Part shown: piece by piece, positions 43,995-52,295 of the stretch
Layout of the letters: the number at the start of each line of letters is the position of its first letter
Numbering within the stretch: position 1 is the first letter of the stretch
Assembly (NCBI RefSeq): GCF_014650055.1
Contig: NZ_BMUF01000005.1
Coordinates: 309,330-373,329 of the forward strand
DNA length: 64,000 bases
DNA from: Streptomyces malachitofuscus
Lineage (GTDB): Bacteria; Actinomycetota; Actinomycetes; Streptomycetales; Streptomycetaceae
Reading direction: 5' to 3'
Translations under genes and position numbers: made by a program
Notes under the pieces: generated by a model
What the model saw: the letters and a program-made list of their open reading frames with translations, nothing else
Told to the model about the DNA's origin: nothing
Databases searched by the model: none

Positions 43995-44939
43995 ATGAAC
44001 GAGACGGACCGCAACGAGATCCACGACGTGGTGGTCGTCGGCGGCGGGGCGGCGGGGCTGTCCGCCGCGCTGGTGCTGGGCCGGGCCCGGCAGCGCACGC
44101 TGGTGGTCGACGCGGGCGAGCCGCGCAACGCGCCCTCGGCGCACATGCAGGGTTATCTGTCCCGGGACGGAATGTCCCCGGCCGGGTTCCTCGCGCTGGG
44201 CCGGGAGGAGATCGCACGCTACGGCGTCGAGCTGGTCCGGGACCGGGTCACGGACGTCACCAGGGGCGAGGACTTCACCGTCGTGCTCGAGGCGGGAGGG
44301 GTCGTCCGTGCCCGGCGGCTGATCGTCGCCACCGGGCTGAAGGACGAGCTGCCGGACGTCCCCGGGGTCGCCGAGCGCTTCGGGCAGGACGTGCTGCACT
44401 GCCCGTTCTGCCACGGCTGGGAGGTGCGCGACGAGCCCTTCGGGGTGCTCGCGTCGAGCGCGATGAGCGTGCACCAGGCACTGATGGTGTCCCAGTGGTC
44501 GAAGAACGTCACTTTCTTCCTGCACCGGGTCGCCGAGGAGGAGCTGACCGACCAGGACCTGCGCCGGTTGGCCGCCGCCGGAGTCGATGTGGTGCCCGGT
44601 GAGGTGGCGGAGCTGGTGGTCGAGGACGGCCGGCTCGCCGGGGTGCGGCTGGCCGACGGCACCACGCACGCACGCTCGGTGCTCTTCGTCGGCCCGCGCC
44701 CGCTGCCGCAGACGAGCCTGCTGGAGAGGCTGGGCGCCGAGATGAACGAGACACCGTTCGGCGCGTACCCGGTGGTCGACCCGACCGGCCTGACCACGGT
44801 GCCCGGGGTCTGGGCGGCGGGCAACGCGATCGGTTTCGCCGAGCAGGTCGTGCACGCGGCGAGCGGCGGCTACCGCGCGGCGGCCGCGATCGTCGGCGAC
44901 CTGCTGATGAGCCGTCTGGACGCCGCGGTCGACGGATAG
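43995..44939 (+). CDS. FAD-dependent oxidoreductase, thioredoxin-reductase-like
   Basis: A 314-aa flavoprotein: FAD motif VVVVGGGAAGLSAALVLGRA, redox-active pair CPFC in LHCPFCHGWEV (about residues 135-138), then a second nucleotide-binding part in which the usual GxGxxG is worn down to GVLASSAMSVHQAL, and a C-terminal GVWAAGNAIGFAEQVVHAASGG. The disulfide position is as in thioredoxin reductase, but NADPH binding is uncertain. AGGAGG eight bases upstream favours ATG 43995 over GTG 43986. Confidence 0.83.
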   Translation: MNETDRNEIHDVVVVGGGAAGLSAALVLGRARQRTLVVDAGEPRNAPSAHMQGYLSRDGMSPAGFLALGREEIARYGVELVRDRVTDVTRGEDFTVVLEAGGVVRARRLIVATGLKDELPDVPGVAERFGQDVLHCPFCHGWEVRDEPFGVLASSAMSVHQALMVSQWSKNVTFFLHRVAEEELTDQDLRRLAAAGVDVVPGEVAELVVEDGRLAGVRLADGTTHARSVLFVGPRPLPQTSLLERLGAEMNETPFGAYPVVDPTGLTTVPGVWAAGNAIGFAEQVVHAASGGYRAAAAIVGDLLMSRLDAAVDG

Positions 44940-44990
44940 GCACCGGACGGCCGGGGTGTGGAGCGTCCGCCTCCGTAGCACCATGGCTGC

Positions 44991-46529
44991 ATGCTGCTCT
45001 CCCGGCTGGCCCGTGTGTCCCAGGAGGTCGCCGCCACCTCGGCGCGGTCCCGGAAGATCGCTCTGCTCGCCGAGCTGTTCCGGGAGGCGGAGGCGGACGA
45101 CGTGCCGGTCGTCATCCCGTATCTGGCGGGCCGGCTGCCGCAGGGGCGCATCGGCGTCGGATGGAAGGTGCTGAGCCGTCCGGTCGCCCCCGCCGCCGAG
45201 CCGTCCCTGACCGTGCGCGAGGTCGACGCCCTGCTCACCGCGCTGGGCAAGGTGTCGGGGCCGGGCTCGCAGGCCGAGCGGGCCCGGCTGGTGGGTGAGT
45301 TGCTGGGCGCCTCCACCGAGGACGAGCAGCGGTTCCTGTTCGGGCTGCTCACCGGCGAGGTCCGCCAGGGGGCCCTGGACGCGGTCGCGGTGGAGGGGCT
45401 GGCGCAGGCGACGGGGGCCGGGCCGGCCGAGGTGCGGCGGGCGGTGATGCTGGCCGGTTCCCTCCAGTCGGTGGCCGAGGCGCTGCTCGCGGACGGCCCC
45501 GGGGCGCTGGAGCGGTTCCGGCTCACCGTCGGGCGCCCGGTGCTGCCGATGCTGGCGCACAGCGCCTCCTCGGTGGCCGAGGCGGTCGGGAAGCTGGGGG
45601 CCTGCGCCGTCGAGGAGAAGCTCGACGGCATCCGCGTCCAGGTCCACCGCGACGGCGACACCGTGCGTGTGCACACCCGCACCCTGGACGACATCACCGG
45701 CCGGCTGCCGGAAGTGACGGCGGCGGCCCGCGAGTTGCCCGGCGAGCGGTTCATCCTGGACGGGGAGGTCATCTCCTTCGGCGACGACGGCCGCCCGCGC
45801 TCGTTACAGGAGACCGCCGGACGGGTCGGCTCCCGGGTGGACGTCACCACGGCCGCCCGGGAGGTGCCGGTCTCCCCCGTCTTCTTCGACGCGCTGTCCG
45901 TCGACGGCCGCGACCTGCTGGACCTGCCGTTCTCCGAGCGGCACGCGGAACTGGCCCGGCTCGTCCCGGAACCCATGCGGGTGCGGCGCACCGTGGTGTC
46001 CGGCCCCGGGGACCTGGACGCGGCCGAGGAGTTCCTGGCCGAGACGCTCGAGCGCGGCCACGAGGGCGTCGTGGCCAAGGGCCTGGACGCTCCCTACAGC
46101 GCGGGCCGGCGCGGCGCGTCCTGGCTGAAGGTCAAGCCCGTGCACACCCTCGACCTGGTGGTGCTGGCCGCCGAGTGGGGCCACGGCCGCCGCACCGGCA
46201 AGCTCTCCAATCTGCACCTGGGCGCGCGTACCGCCGACGGCGGTTTCGCCATGCTCGGCAAGACCTTCAAGGGCATAACCGACGCGATGCTGGCGTGGCA
46301 GACCGAGCGCCTGCGGGACCTGGCGGTCGACGAGAGCGGATACGTCGTGACGGTGCGCCCCGAGCTCGTCGTGGAGATCGCCTACGACGGCCTCCAGCGT
46401 TCCACCCGCTACCCGGCCGGAGTCACCCTCCGCTTCGCCCGGGTGATCCGCTACCGCGAGGACAAGCGCCCCGAGGACGCGGACACCGTGGAGGACCTGC
46501 TCGCCGCGCACCCCGGGGTACGGCCGTGA
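44991..46529 (+). CDS. ligB: ATP-dependent DNA ligase (LigB type) with a TTA codon
   Basis: A 512-aa ATP-dependent ligase of the mycobacterial LigB length. Domains: N-terminal DNA-binding (1-175), adenylation (about 190-395) with EEKLDGIRVQ, the nucleophile Lys at about residue 210, ILDGEVISFG and LERGHEGVVAKGLD, and an OB-fold ending FARVIRYREDKRPED. It seals nicks; its role in repair is unclear. Codon 272 (45804-45806) is TTA, the only in-frame TTA found in the genes of this window, which in Streptomyces needs bldA tRNA and so delays translation to development. The Nudix gene overlaps its stop. Confidence 0.92.
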   Translation: MLLSRLARVSQEVAATSARSRKIALLAELFREAEADDVPVVIPYLAGRLPQGRIGVGWKVLSRPVAPAAEPSLTVREVDALLTALGKVSGPGSQAERARLVGELLGASTEDEQRFLFGLLTGEVRQGALDAVAVEGLAQATGAGPAEVRRAVMLAGSLQSVAEALLADGPGALERFRLTVGRPVLPMLAHSASSVAEAVGKLGACAVEEKLDGIRVQVHRDGDTVRVHTRTLDDITGRLPEVTAAARELPGERFILDGEVISFGDDGRPRSLQETAGRVGSRVDVTTAAREVPVSPVFFDALSVDGRDLLDLPFSERHAELARLVPEPMRVRRTVVSGPGDLDAAEEFLAETLERGHEGVVAKGLDAPYSAGRRGASWLKVKPVHTLDLVVLAAEWGHGRRTGKLSNLHLGARTADGGFAMLGKTFKGITDAMLAWQTERLRDLAVDESGYVVTVRPELVVEIAYDGLQRSTRYPAGVTLRFARVIRYREDKRPEDADTVEDLLAAHPGVRP

Positions 46530-46993
46530 AGCGCTCCCGGCGCAGCGCCGGCCTGTTGTTGTTCCGGCACACCCCTCAGGGCCTCGAGGTATTGCTCGGT
46601 CATATGGGCGGCCCGTTCTTCGGGCGGCGGGAGACCGGGGCGTGGACCGTGCCGAAGGGCGAGTACGCCCCCGGGGAGCCGGCCTGGGAGGCGGCGCGCC
46701 GCGAGTTCGAGGAGGAGCTGGGAATCCCGCCGCCGGACGGGGAGGCCGTCCCGCTCGGGGAGGTCCGGCAGGCCGGCGGGAAGACCGTGACGGCCTGGGC
46801 GGTCGGGGCCGACCTCGACCCGGCGACGGTGGTGCCCGGCACGTTCGAGATGGAATGGCCGCCGAAGTCGGGACGGATCCAGGAGTTCCCGGAGCTGGAC
46901 CGGGTCGCGTGGTTCACCCTGGACCGGGCCCGGGAAGTGATCGTCTCCGCGCAGACCGCGTTTCTCGACCGCCTGGCGGAGCACTCGCCCTGA
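46526..46993 (+). CDS. Nudix hydrolase coupled to LigB
   Basis: A 155-aa Nudix protein: SAGLLLFRHTPQGLEVLLGH, then the Nudix box from GEYAPGEPAWEAARREFEEE to LG, fitting GX5EX7REUXEEXGU. It hydrolyses a nucleoside diphosphate derivative; candidates are damaged nucleotides or the AMP adducts of failed ligation. GTG 46526 overlaps the ligB TGA (GTGA), so its translation is coupled to ligB and probably also bldA-dependent. Confidence 0.9.
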   Translation: MKRSRRSAGLLLFRHTPQGLEVLLGHMGGPFFGRRETGAWTVPKGEYAPGEPAWEAARREFEEELGIPPPDGEAVPLGEVRQAGGKTVTAWAVGADLDPATVVPGTFEMEWPPKSGRIQEFPELDRVAWFTLDRAREVIVSAQTAFLDRLAEHSP

Positions 46994-47070
46994 GGAGGCA
47001 TCCCGCGTTGCGCCGCCCACCGCCGCGCGGGAAGGTCAAAAGGCACAGCCCGTCCCCAGGGAGGTCAGCG

Positions 47071-48456
47071 ATGCACATCGCCACGGTGAATCCGGCGAAC
47101 GGCGAGACCGTCAAGACGTACCATCCCATGGACGAGGAGGAGATCGGGCATCGGATCCAGCTCGCGGAGGCCACGTTCCGGACGTACCGGACGACGACCT
47201 TCGAGGAGCGTGCCCGTCTGATGCACCGGGCCGCCGAGATCCTCGACGAGGACCAGGAGTCCATCGGCCGGGTGATCACCACGGAGATGGGCAAGCCGGT
47301 CAGGCAGGCCCGCGCGGAGGCCGCGAAGTGCGCCAAGGCGATGCACTGGTACGCCGATCACGCGGCGGAACTCCTCGCCGACGAGGAACCCGACGCCTCC
47401 GACGTGAAGGACTCCGGCGCCTCCCGGGTCCTGGTGCGCTACCGGCCGCTGGGTCCGGTGCTCGCCGTGATGCCGTGGAACTTCCCGCTGTGGCAGGTGG
47501 TGCGGTTCGCCGCGCCCGCGCTGATGGCGGGCAACGTGGGCCTGCTCAAGCACGCCTCGAACGTGCCGCAGACCGCCCTGTACCTGGAGGATCTGTTCCA
47601 CCGCGCGGGCTTCACCGAGGGCTGCTTCCAGACGCTGCTCATCGGCTCCGCCGCGGTCGACGACATCCTGCGGGACGAGCGGGTGAAGGCGGCCACCCTG
47701 ACAGGGAGCGAGCCCGCGGGCCGCGCGGTCGCCTCCACCGCCGGGGAGATGATCAAGAAGACGGTGCTGGAGCTGGGCGGCAGCGACCCGTACGTGGTCA
47801 TGCCCTCCGCGGATCTGGACCGGGCCGCCGAGGTGGCGGTGACCGCGCGGACGCAGAACACCGGGCAGTCCTGCATCGCCGCCAAGCGGTTCATCGTGCA
47901 CACGGACGTCTACGACGCCTTCGCCGAGCGCTTCACGGCCGGCATGAAGGCACTGAAGGTCGGCGACCCCATGGACGAGGAGACGGACGTCGGCCCGCTC
48001 TCCAGCGAACAGGGCCGCAACGATCTGGAGGAACTCGTCGACGACGCCGTACGGGCCGGCGCCACCGTGCTGTGCGGCGGCGAGCGCCCCGAGGGGCCGG
48101 GCTGGTTCTATCCGCCGACCGTGCTGGCCGGCATCGGCCGGGAGATGCGCATCCACCGGGAGGAGGCCTTCGGTCCGGTCGCCACGCTGTATCGCGCGGC
48201 GGACATCGACGAGGCGGTCCTGATCGCCAACGACACCTCCTTCGGACTGAGTTCCAACGTCTGGACGCGTGACGAGGCCGAGGTCGACCGGTTCGTCCGG
48301 GACCTGGAGGCGGGCAGTGTGTTCGTGAACGGGATGACGGCGTCCCACCCGGCGTTCCCCTTCGGAGGGATCAAGCGGTCGGGGTACGGGCGTGAGCTGT
48401 CCGGGCACGGAATCCGCGAGTTCTGCAACATCACCACGGTTTGGCAGGGTGCGTGA
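47071..48456 (+). CDS. NAD(P)-dependent succinate-semialdehyde/aldehyde dehydrogenase
   Basis: A 461-aa aldehyde dehydrogenase of the GabD/Sad class. The cofactor loop LTGSEPAGRAV, the active Glu in VLELGGSDPYVV and the catalytic Cys in NTGQSCIAAKRF are present, with PFGGIKRSGYGRELSGHGIREF at the end (split as PFGGIKRSGYG and beyond). It oxidises succinate semialdehyde or another aldehyde to the acid. GGGAGG seven bases before ATG 47071. Neither gabT nor a GABA transporter is adjacent, so the substrate is tentative. Confidence 0.88.
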   Translation: MHIATVNPANGETVKTYHPMDEEEIGHRIQLAEATFRTYRTTTFEERARLMHRAAEILDEDQESIGRVITTEMGKPVRQARAEAAKCAKAMHWYADHAAELLADEEPDASDVKDSGASRVLVRYRPLGPVLAVMPWNFPLWQVVRFAAPALMAGNVGLLKHASNVPQTALYLEDLFHRAGFTEGCFQTLLIGSAAVDDILRDERVKAATLTGSEPAGRAVASTAGEMIKKTVLELGGSDPYVVMPSADLDRAAEVAVTARTQNTGQSCIAAKRFIVHTDVYDAFAERFTAGMKALKVGDPMDEETDVGPLSSEQGRNDLEELVDDAVRAGATVLCGGERPEGPGWFYPPTVLAGIGREMRIHREEAFGPVATLYRAADIDEAVLIANDTSFGLSSNVWTRDEAEVDRFVRDLEAGSVFVNGMTASHPAFPFGGIKRSGYGRELSGHGIREFCNITTVWQGA

Positions 48457-48468
48457 TGTCCGCGCGGC

Positions 48469-48474
48469 TACGAT
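48469..48474 (+). promoter_or_regulatory. Extended -10 for a leaderless DUF6213 transcript
   Basis: TACGAT lies seven bases before GTG 48482, the spacing expected if transcription begins at the start codon. No ribosome site precedes the GTG. No good -35 is visible at 17-18 bases (TTGGCA at 48441 is 22 bases away). Confidence 0.4.
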
Positions 48475-48481
48475 CCCGACT

Positions 48482-48718
48482 GTGAACCGCGAAGTGACTC
48501 TTCCGCTGATCGTCGACGACCGCGGGACCCTGCAGGTTGCCGCCGCGGACGTCAGCAAGCTGCTGCGTACGGTGGGCGGGCGGTGGGTGCGGCTTGTCGA
48601 GGCGGGGGAGGACGGGCTCGACGAGGACACGGTCGCTGCGCTGACGATCGAGCTGGCGAAGCTTGCCGATCGGATCGACGTGGCGTGTATTGCCCACAGC
48701 AGTGGGGGTACGCCGTAG
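48482..48718 (+). CDS. DUF6213 family protein, 78 aa
   Basis: A 78-aa soluble protein: VTLPLIVDDRGTLQVAAADV, VGGRWVRLVEAGEDGLDEDTV and IELAKLADRIDVACIAHS. It looks like one small alpha/beta fold. I remember it as the actinomycete DUF6213 family; no function is known. It appears to be translated from a leaderless mRNA. It converges on the TenA-like gene across a repeat element. Confidence 0.72.
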   Translation: MNREVTLPLIVDDRGTLQVAAADVSKLLRTVGGRWVRLVEAGEDGLDEDTVAALTIELAKLADRIDVACIAHSSGGTP

Positions 48719-48719
48719 T

Positions 48720-48768
48720 CGGGTGCAGGTCCGTCGTGGTTTCTCGCGCAGTTCCCCGCGCCCCTAGG
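48720..48768. repeat. Streptomyces-type short dispersed repeat (CGCGCAGTTCCCCGCGCCCC)
   Basis: The 45-base gap between two convergent genes consists of GGTTTCTCGCGCAG followed by TTCCCCGCGCCCCTAGG, plus a leading GGGTGCAGGTCCGTCGTG. I remember this string as among the commonest intergenic repeats in Streptomyces. The GCGC blocks can pair to form a hairpin and it may act as a two-way terminator. The TAG stop of the TenA-like gene lies inside it. Confidence 0.7.
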
Positions 48769-49420
48769 TGTGCTGTCCGAGCGTTGCCCAGAAGTTCGCC
48801 TCGTACGCCTGGAGCAGACGGGCGTACACGCGGGCGCGGTTCTCGTCGAGGCGGCCCTCGGCCAGCGCAGCCCGGACCGCGTTGGCACCCGCGTCGTCCA
48901 GGTCGGGAGCCGGTCGCGCGAAGAAGTCGAAGAAGGCGCAGGCCTCTTCCGTGAAGCCGTAGTGGGTGCGCAGGGCCTTGGCGATGGTGGCGCAGTAGCC
49001 GCCCCAGGCGGAGAAGTTCGCCGTCAGGGCCAGGACCACGTCCGGCGGTTCGGCGTTCAGGGCCAGCCAGGCGACGTACGCCGGGTACGACTGGCAGCCC
49101 GGCAGGGGCTGGTACGCCTCCGCCCGGGCCTCGTCCACGCCGCACGCGGCCGTGAACGTCCTGAGGTGTTCCTCCGCCAGAGCCTCGCCCTCGGCCAGGG
49201 CGGTGAAGTACGCGGCCGCACGCGGGTCGGACCGCTCCGCCAGGTGCTGGAAGGCGCGGCGGTCCGCCGGGATCACCCAGCGCTGTTCCAGGGCCAGGGC
49301 GGCCAGGACGGCGCGGTCCGCCTCGCCCCGGGCGATCAGCGGGACCAGCGGGTTGGACCCCGGGACCGGGGCGCATTCCCTGGTGGTCGTCTCCAGCAGT
49401 TCCCGGGCCGTGTCTGTCAT
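48764..49420 (-). CDS. TenA / haem-oxygenase-like fold protein
   Basis: A 218-aa all-helical protein of the TenA/PqqC superfamily. The repeated pattern EQRWVIPADRRAFQHLAE, GEALAEEHLRTFTAACGVD and WLALNAEPPDVVLALTANFSAWGGYC fits the TenA fold. Family enzymes include thiaminase II, PqqC and newer di-iron oxygenases; E-EH residues (GEALAEEH) could bind metal. No thiamine genes are nearby. The C-terminus (GQHT) ends at a stop provided by the short repeat described above. Confidence 0.72.
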   Translation of the reverse strand: MTDTARELLETTTRECAPVPGSNPLVPLIARGEADRAVLAALALEQRWVIPADRRAFQHLAERSDPRAAAYFTALAEGEALAEEHLRTFTAACGVDEARAEAYQPLPGCQSYPAYVAWLALNAEPPDVVLALTANFSAWGGYCATIAKALRTHYGFTEEACAFFDFFARPAPDLDDAGANAVRAALAEGRLDENRARVYARLLQAYEANFWATLGQHT

Positions 49421-49519
49421 CGCGTCCTCCGTCGCTCGGTCACACCCGAGCGTTCCCCGGAACCGGGGCACGGGTAACCCGGCGGCGCCGCGCACCGCCG
49501 GGTCGTCCAGGGGGCCGTG

Positions 49520-50782
49520 TCAGCGGATCGGCATGCCCGACAGGGTGCGGGCGATCACCAGGCGCTGGATCTCACTCGTTCCCTCGAAGATCGTGTAGAT
49601 GGCGGCGTCGCGGTGCATCCGCTCGACCGGGTACTCGCGCGTGTAGCCGTTGCCGCCGAGAATCTGTATCGCCTGCGCGGTGACCTTCTTGGCCGTCTCG
49701 CTGGCGAACAGCTTGGACATCGAGCCCTCGGCCGCCGTGAAGGGCTTGCCGTTGATCGCCATCCAGGAGGCGCGCCACACGAGGAGACGGGCGGCGTCGA
49801 TCTGGGTGCGCATGTCCGCGAGCTGGAAGGCGACGCCCTGGTTGTCGATGATCGGGCGGCCGAACTGCTCGCGCGTGGTGGCGTACTCCAGGGCGACCTC
49901 GTACGCCGCGCGGGCGGTGCCCACGGCCATGGCGCCGACGGCGGGGCGGGACGCCTCGAAGGTGGCCATGGCGGCGTTCTTCACCCTCCCCCACTCTCGG
50001 CTTCGCTCGAGCGGGGGGACCCCCATTCCGCCCTGCTTGGCCTTCTCGCGGGCGCGGGCGAGGCGCTCGTCCAGCTTCTCCTTGCCGCCGAGCAGGCAGG
50101 AGCCGGGGACGCGCACGTTGTCCAGGATGACCTCGGCGGTGTGCGAGGCGCGGATGCCGTGCTTCTTGAACTTCTGGCCCTGGGAGCAGCCGGGGGTGCC
50201 CGGCGGGATGATGAAGGAGGCGTGGCCCTTGGAGCCGAGCTCCGGGTCGACGACCGCCACCACCACGTGGACGTTGGCGATGCCGCCGTTGGTCGCCCAG
50301 GTCTTGGTGCCGTTGATGACCCACTCGTCCTTGGCCTCGTCGTACACCGCGCGGGTGCGCATCGAGGCCACGTCGGAGCCGGCGTCGGGTTCGGAGGAGC
50401 AGAAGGCGGCCACCTTGACATCGTTGGCGTCGCCGTACATCTGGGGGATCCAGGTGCCGATCTGCTCCTCGGTGCCGTTGGCGAGGACGCCCACGGCGGC
50501 GAGGCCGGTGCCGACGATCGACAGGGCGATGCCCGCGTCGCCCCAGAACAGCTCCTCCATGGCCATCGGAATGCCGAGGCCGCTTGCGTCGAAGTACTGC
50601 TGGGCGTAGAAGTCCAGGGAGTAGATGCCGACCTTGGCGGCCTCCTGGATGACCGGCCAGGGAGTCTCCTCACGCTCGTCCCATTCGGCGGCCGCGGGCC
50701 GGATGACATCGGCGGCGAAGCCGTGCAGCCAGTCGCGGACCTCCTTCTGTTCGTCGTTGAGCTCCATGGTGAACTCGGCCAT
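49520..50782 (-). CDS. Acyl-CoA dehydrogenase with an in-frame repeat insertion
   Basis: A 420-aa acyl-CoA dehydrogenase: [50 protein letters not shown] and the catalytic Glu in [11 protein letters not shown] (near residue 405). Between KAKQG and [12 protein letters not shown] sit about 14 extra residues ([13 protein letters not shown]) produced by a 41-bp Streptomyces repeat at 49986-50026. The insertion falls in a loop before the C-terminal helices, so activity may survive. It oxidises a fatty or branched acyl-CoA in beta-oxidation. It is divergent from a TetR gene that probably represses it. Confidence 0.9.
   Translation of the reverse strand: MAEFTMELNDEQKEVRDWLHGFAADVIRPAAAEWDEREETPWPVIQEAAKVGIYSLDFYAQQYFDASGLGIPMAMEELFWGDAGIALSIVGTGLAAVGVLANGTEEQIGTWIPQMYGDANDVKVAAFCSSEPDAGSDVASMRTRAVYDEAKDEWVINGTKTWATNGGIANVHVVVAVVDPELGSKGHASFIIPPGTPGCSQGQKFKKHGIRASHTAEVILDNVRVPGSCLLGGKEKLDERLARAREKAKQGGMGVPPLERSREWGRVKNAAMATFEASRPAVGAMAVGTARAAYEVALEYATTREQFGRPIIDNQGVAFQLADMRTQIDAARLLVWRASWMAINGKPFTAAEGSMSKLFASETAKKVTAQAIQILGGNGYTREYPVERMHRDAAIYTIFEGTSEIQRLVIARTLSGMPIR
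49986..50026. repeat. Palindromic Streptomyces repeat inserted in a coding gene
   Basis: CTCCCCCACTCTCGGCTTCG followed by CTCGAGCGGGGGGACCCCCA. Arms CCCCC and GGGGG with inner CTCG/CGAG and a central loop form a stable hairpin. I remember this string as a very common dispersed repeat in Streptomyces, normally intergenic. Here it lies inside the dehydrogenase gene and adds a multiple of three bases. Confidence 0.72.
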
Positions 50783-50807
50783 GACCCCTCCAGCGGCGCA
50801 CGTGCAT

Positions 50808-50847
50808 GTTACTTGCGGTAACCCGAGTCTGTTACTGGCGGGTAGGA
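50808..50847. promoter_or_regulatory. Paired TetR-type operators, 23 bp apart
   Basis: The palindrome GTTAC-ttgcg-GTAAC is perfect at 50808-50822, and a near-copy GTTAC-tggcg-GGTAG follows at 50831-50845, exactly 23 bp (about two helical turns) later. They lie 26 bp before the dehydrogenase start and 104-143 bp before the TetR gene. This is the layout of a cooperative TetR-family operator controlling both divergent genes. Confidence 0.6.
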
Positions 50848-50950
50848 AAAGTCAACTCCTCAGGGCGGCCCGTATCCCGTTCGATGACCATGGAGCCGTC
50901 AGTGTTAGTTTGCGCAGGCGTCACCGAATCAGCACGGGTGGGGAGAGCTC

Positions 50951-51592
50951 ATGGACACCACACAGCGGACCGATCAGCAGCGTTCGGCCGACCGACGCCG
51001 GCGCGAGCTGCTCGAGGCCGCCGACCGAGTGGTGCTGCGCGACGGCCCGGGGGCCTCGATGAACGCGATCGCCGCCGAGGCCGGCATCACCAAGCCGATC
51101 CTCTACCGGCACTTCGGTGACAAGGGAGGACTCTACGCGGCCCTGGCCAAACGGCACACCGACGCGCTGCTGGATTCTCTGCGGGCCGCACTGGACGCCC
51201 CCGCCGACCGCCGGGAGCGGGTCGAGGCCACGCTGGACACGTATCTGTCGGCGATCGAGGCGCGCCCCCAGGTGTACCGGTTCCTGATGCATCCCGCGGA
51301 GGGATCGCCGGGCGACCAGGGCTTCGACGTCGGCAAGCACTCGGCGCCGCTGCTGCGGCGCATGGGCGAGGAGCTGGCACAGGTGATCGAGGAGCGGCTG
51401 GACCTCGGCCCCGACAGCCAGCAGCTGGCCCGGGTGTGGGGACACGGCATCGTCGGCATGATGCACGCGGCCGGTGACTGGTGGCTCGGCGAACGGCCCT
51501 GCTCCCGGGCGGAGTTGGTGCGAAGCCTGGCGGATCTGCTGTGGGGGCGGCTCGCGGCCGCGGGCGACAAGGTGGGCGGCCCGGGGTTCTGA
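50951..51592 (+). CDS. TetR family regulator, probable acyl-CoA-responsive repressor
   Basis: A 213-aa TetR protein. The helix-turn-helix is ASMNAIAAEAGITKPILYRHFGDKGGLYAAL (residues 36-66, in two parts), followed by a helical ligand domain with WGHGIVGMMHAAGDWWL. GGGGAGAGCTC precedes ATG 50951. Its position opposite an acyl-CoA dehydrogenase and the twin dyads between them point to a repressor released by acyl-CoA; the ligand is inferred. It converges on peptide deformylase. Confidence 0.88.
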   Translation: MDTTQRTDQQRSADRRRRELLEAADRVVLRDGPGASMNAIAAEAGITKPILYRHFGDKGGLYAALAKRHTDALLDSLRAALDAPADRRERVEATLDTYLSAIEARPQVYRFLMHPAEGSPGDQGFDVGKHSAPLLRRMGEELAQVIEERLDLGPDSQQLARVWGHGIVGMMHAAGDWWLGERPCSRAELVRSLADLLWGRLAAAGDKVGGPGF

Positions 51593-51600
51593 AACCCCGG

Positions 51601-52149
51601 TCACCGGACGTGCCGGTTCCAGGGGGCCCGGCTCGCCCGGCGCATCAGCCGGCGGCGGCGCCACCCCGTCAGACGGTCGGCGTAGATGCCGCCCTCCAGG
51701 TGGTCGCACTCGTGCTGCAGGCACCGGGCGAAGAACCCGGTGCCGTGGACGGTGACCGGTTCCCCGGTCACCGTGACGCCCTCGACGACCGCGTGGTCGT
51801 ACCGCTCGGTGCCCGCCTCAAGGCCGGGCAGCGACAGACAGCCCTCCGGGCCGCGCAGCACCACCCCGTCCGTCTCGACCAGCCGCGGGTTCACCACATG
51901 GCCCCGGTGCCGGACGTCCTCGTCGTCCGGGCAGTCGTAGACGAAGACCCGCAGCGGCTCGCCGATCTGGTTGGCGGCCAGGCCCACGCCCTGCGCCGCG
52001 TACATCGTCGCGAACAAGTCCTCCACCAGACGGCCGAGTTCCGGGCCGAATTCGGTGACCTCCCGGCAGGGCGCGTGCAGCACCGGATCGCCGAGCAGGG
52101 TGAGGGGCCGCACGCGTCCGTGGACGCCGGGGATGGAGCCGTGTCGCAT
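51601..52149 (-). CDS. def: Peptide deformylase
   Basis: A 182-aa peptide deformylase with all three metal/active-site motifs: GVGLAANQIG, EGCLSLPG and QHECDHLEG. It removes the formyl group from nascent proteins in the cytoplasm. A TACTCT -10 box (52157-52162, minus strand) lies seven bases before ATG 52149, consistent with a leaderless transcript. The N-terminal lead (about 15 residues) and basic C-tail are slightly longer than the minimal family core. Confidence 0.94.
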   Translation of the reverse strand: MRHGSIPGVHGRVRPLTLLGDPVLHAPCREVTEFGPELGRLVEDLFATMYAAQGVGLAANQIGEPLRVFVYDCPDDEDVRHRGHVVNPRLVETDGVVLRGPEGCLSLPGLEAGTERYDHAVVEGVTVTGEPVTVHGTGFFARCLQHECDHLEGGIYADRLTGWRRRRLMRRASRAPWNRHVR

Positions 52150-52295
52150 GGCGGCAAGAGTACGGTCCTTCCAGCAGCGCCCGTCTCACGATGGTGCCGC
52201 GGTTCTGGAGTGCGAATGGATCTCGATAGGCTGAGGTCTCACCACGTGGCCGTCAGGCACAGACGCGGCGCGTACGCAAGGAGGATCGAGAACTG

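Noticed and set aside
44991..46529. NHEJ module (Ku plus LigD)
   Set aside because: The ligase lacks polymerase and nuclease domains and no ku gene lies nearby; LigB-type is the better fit.
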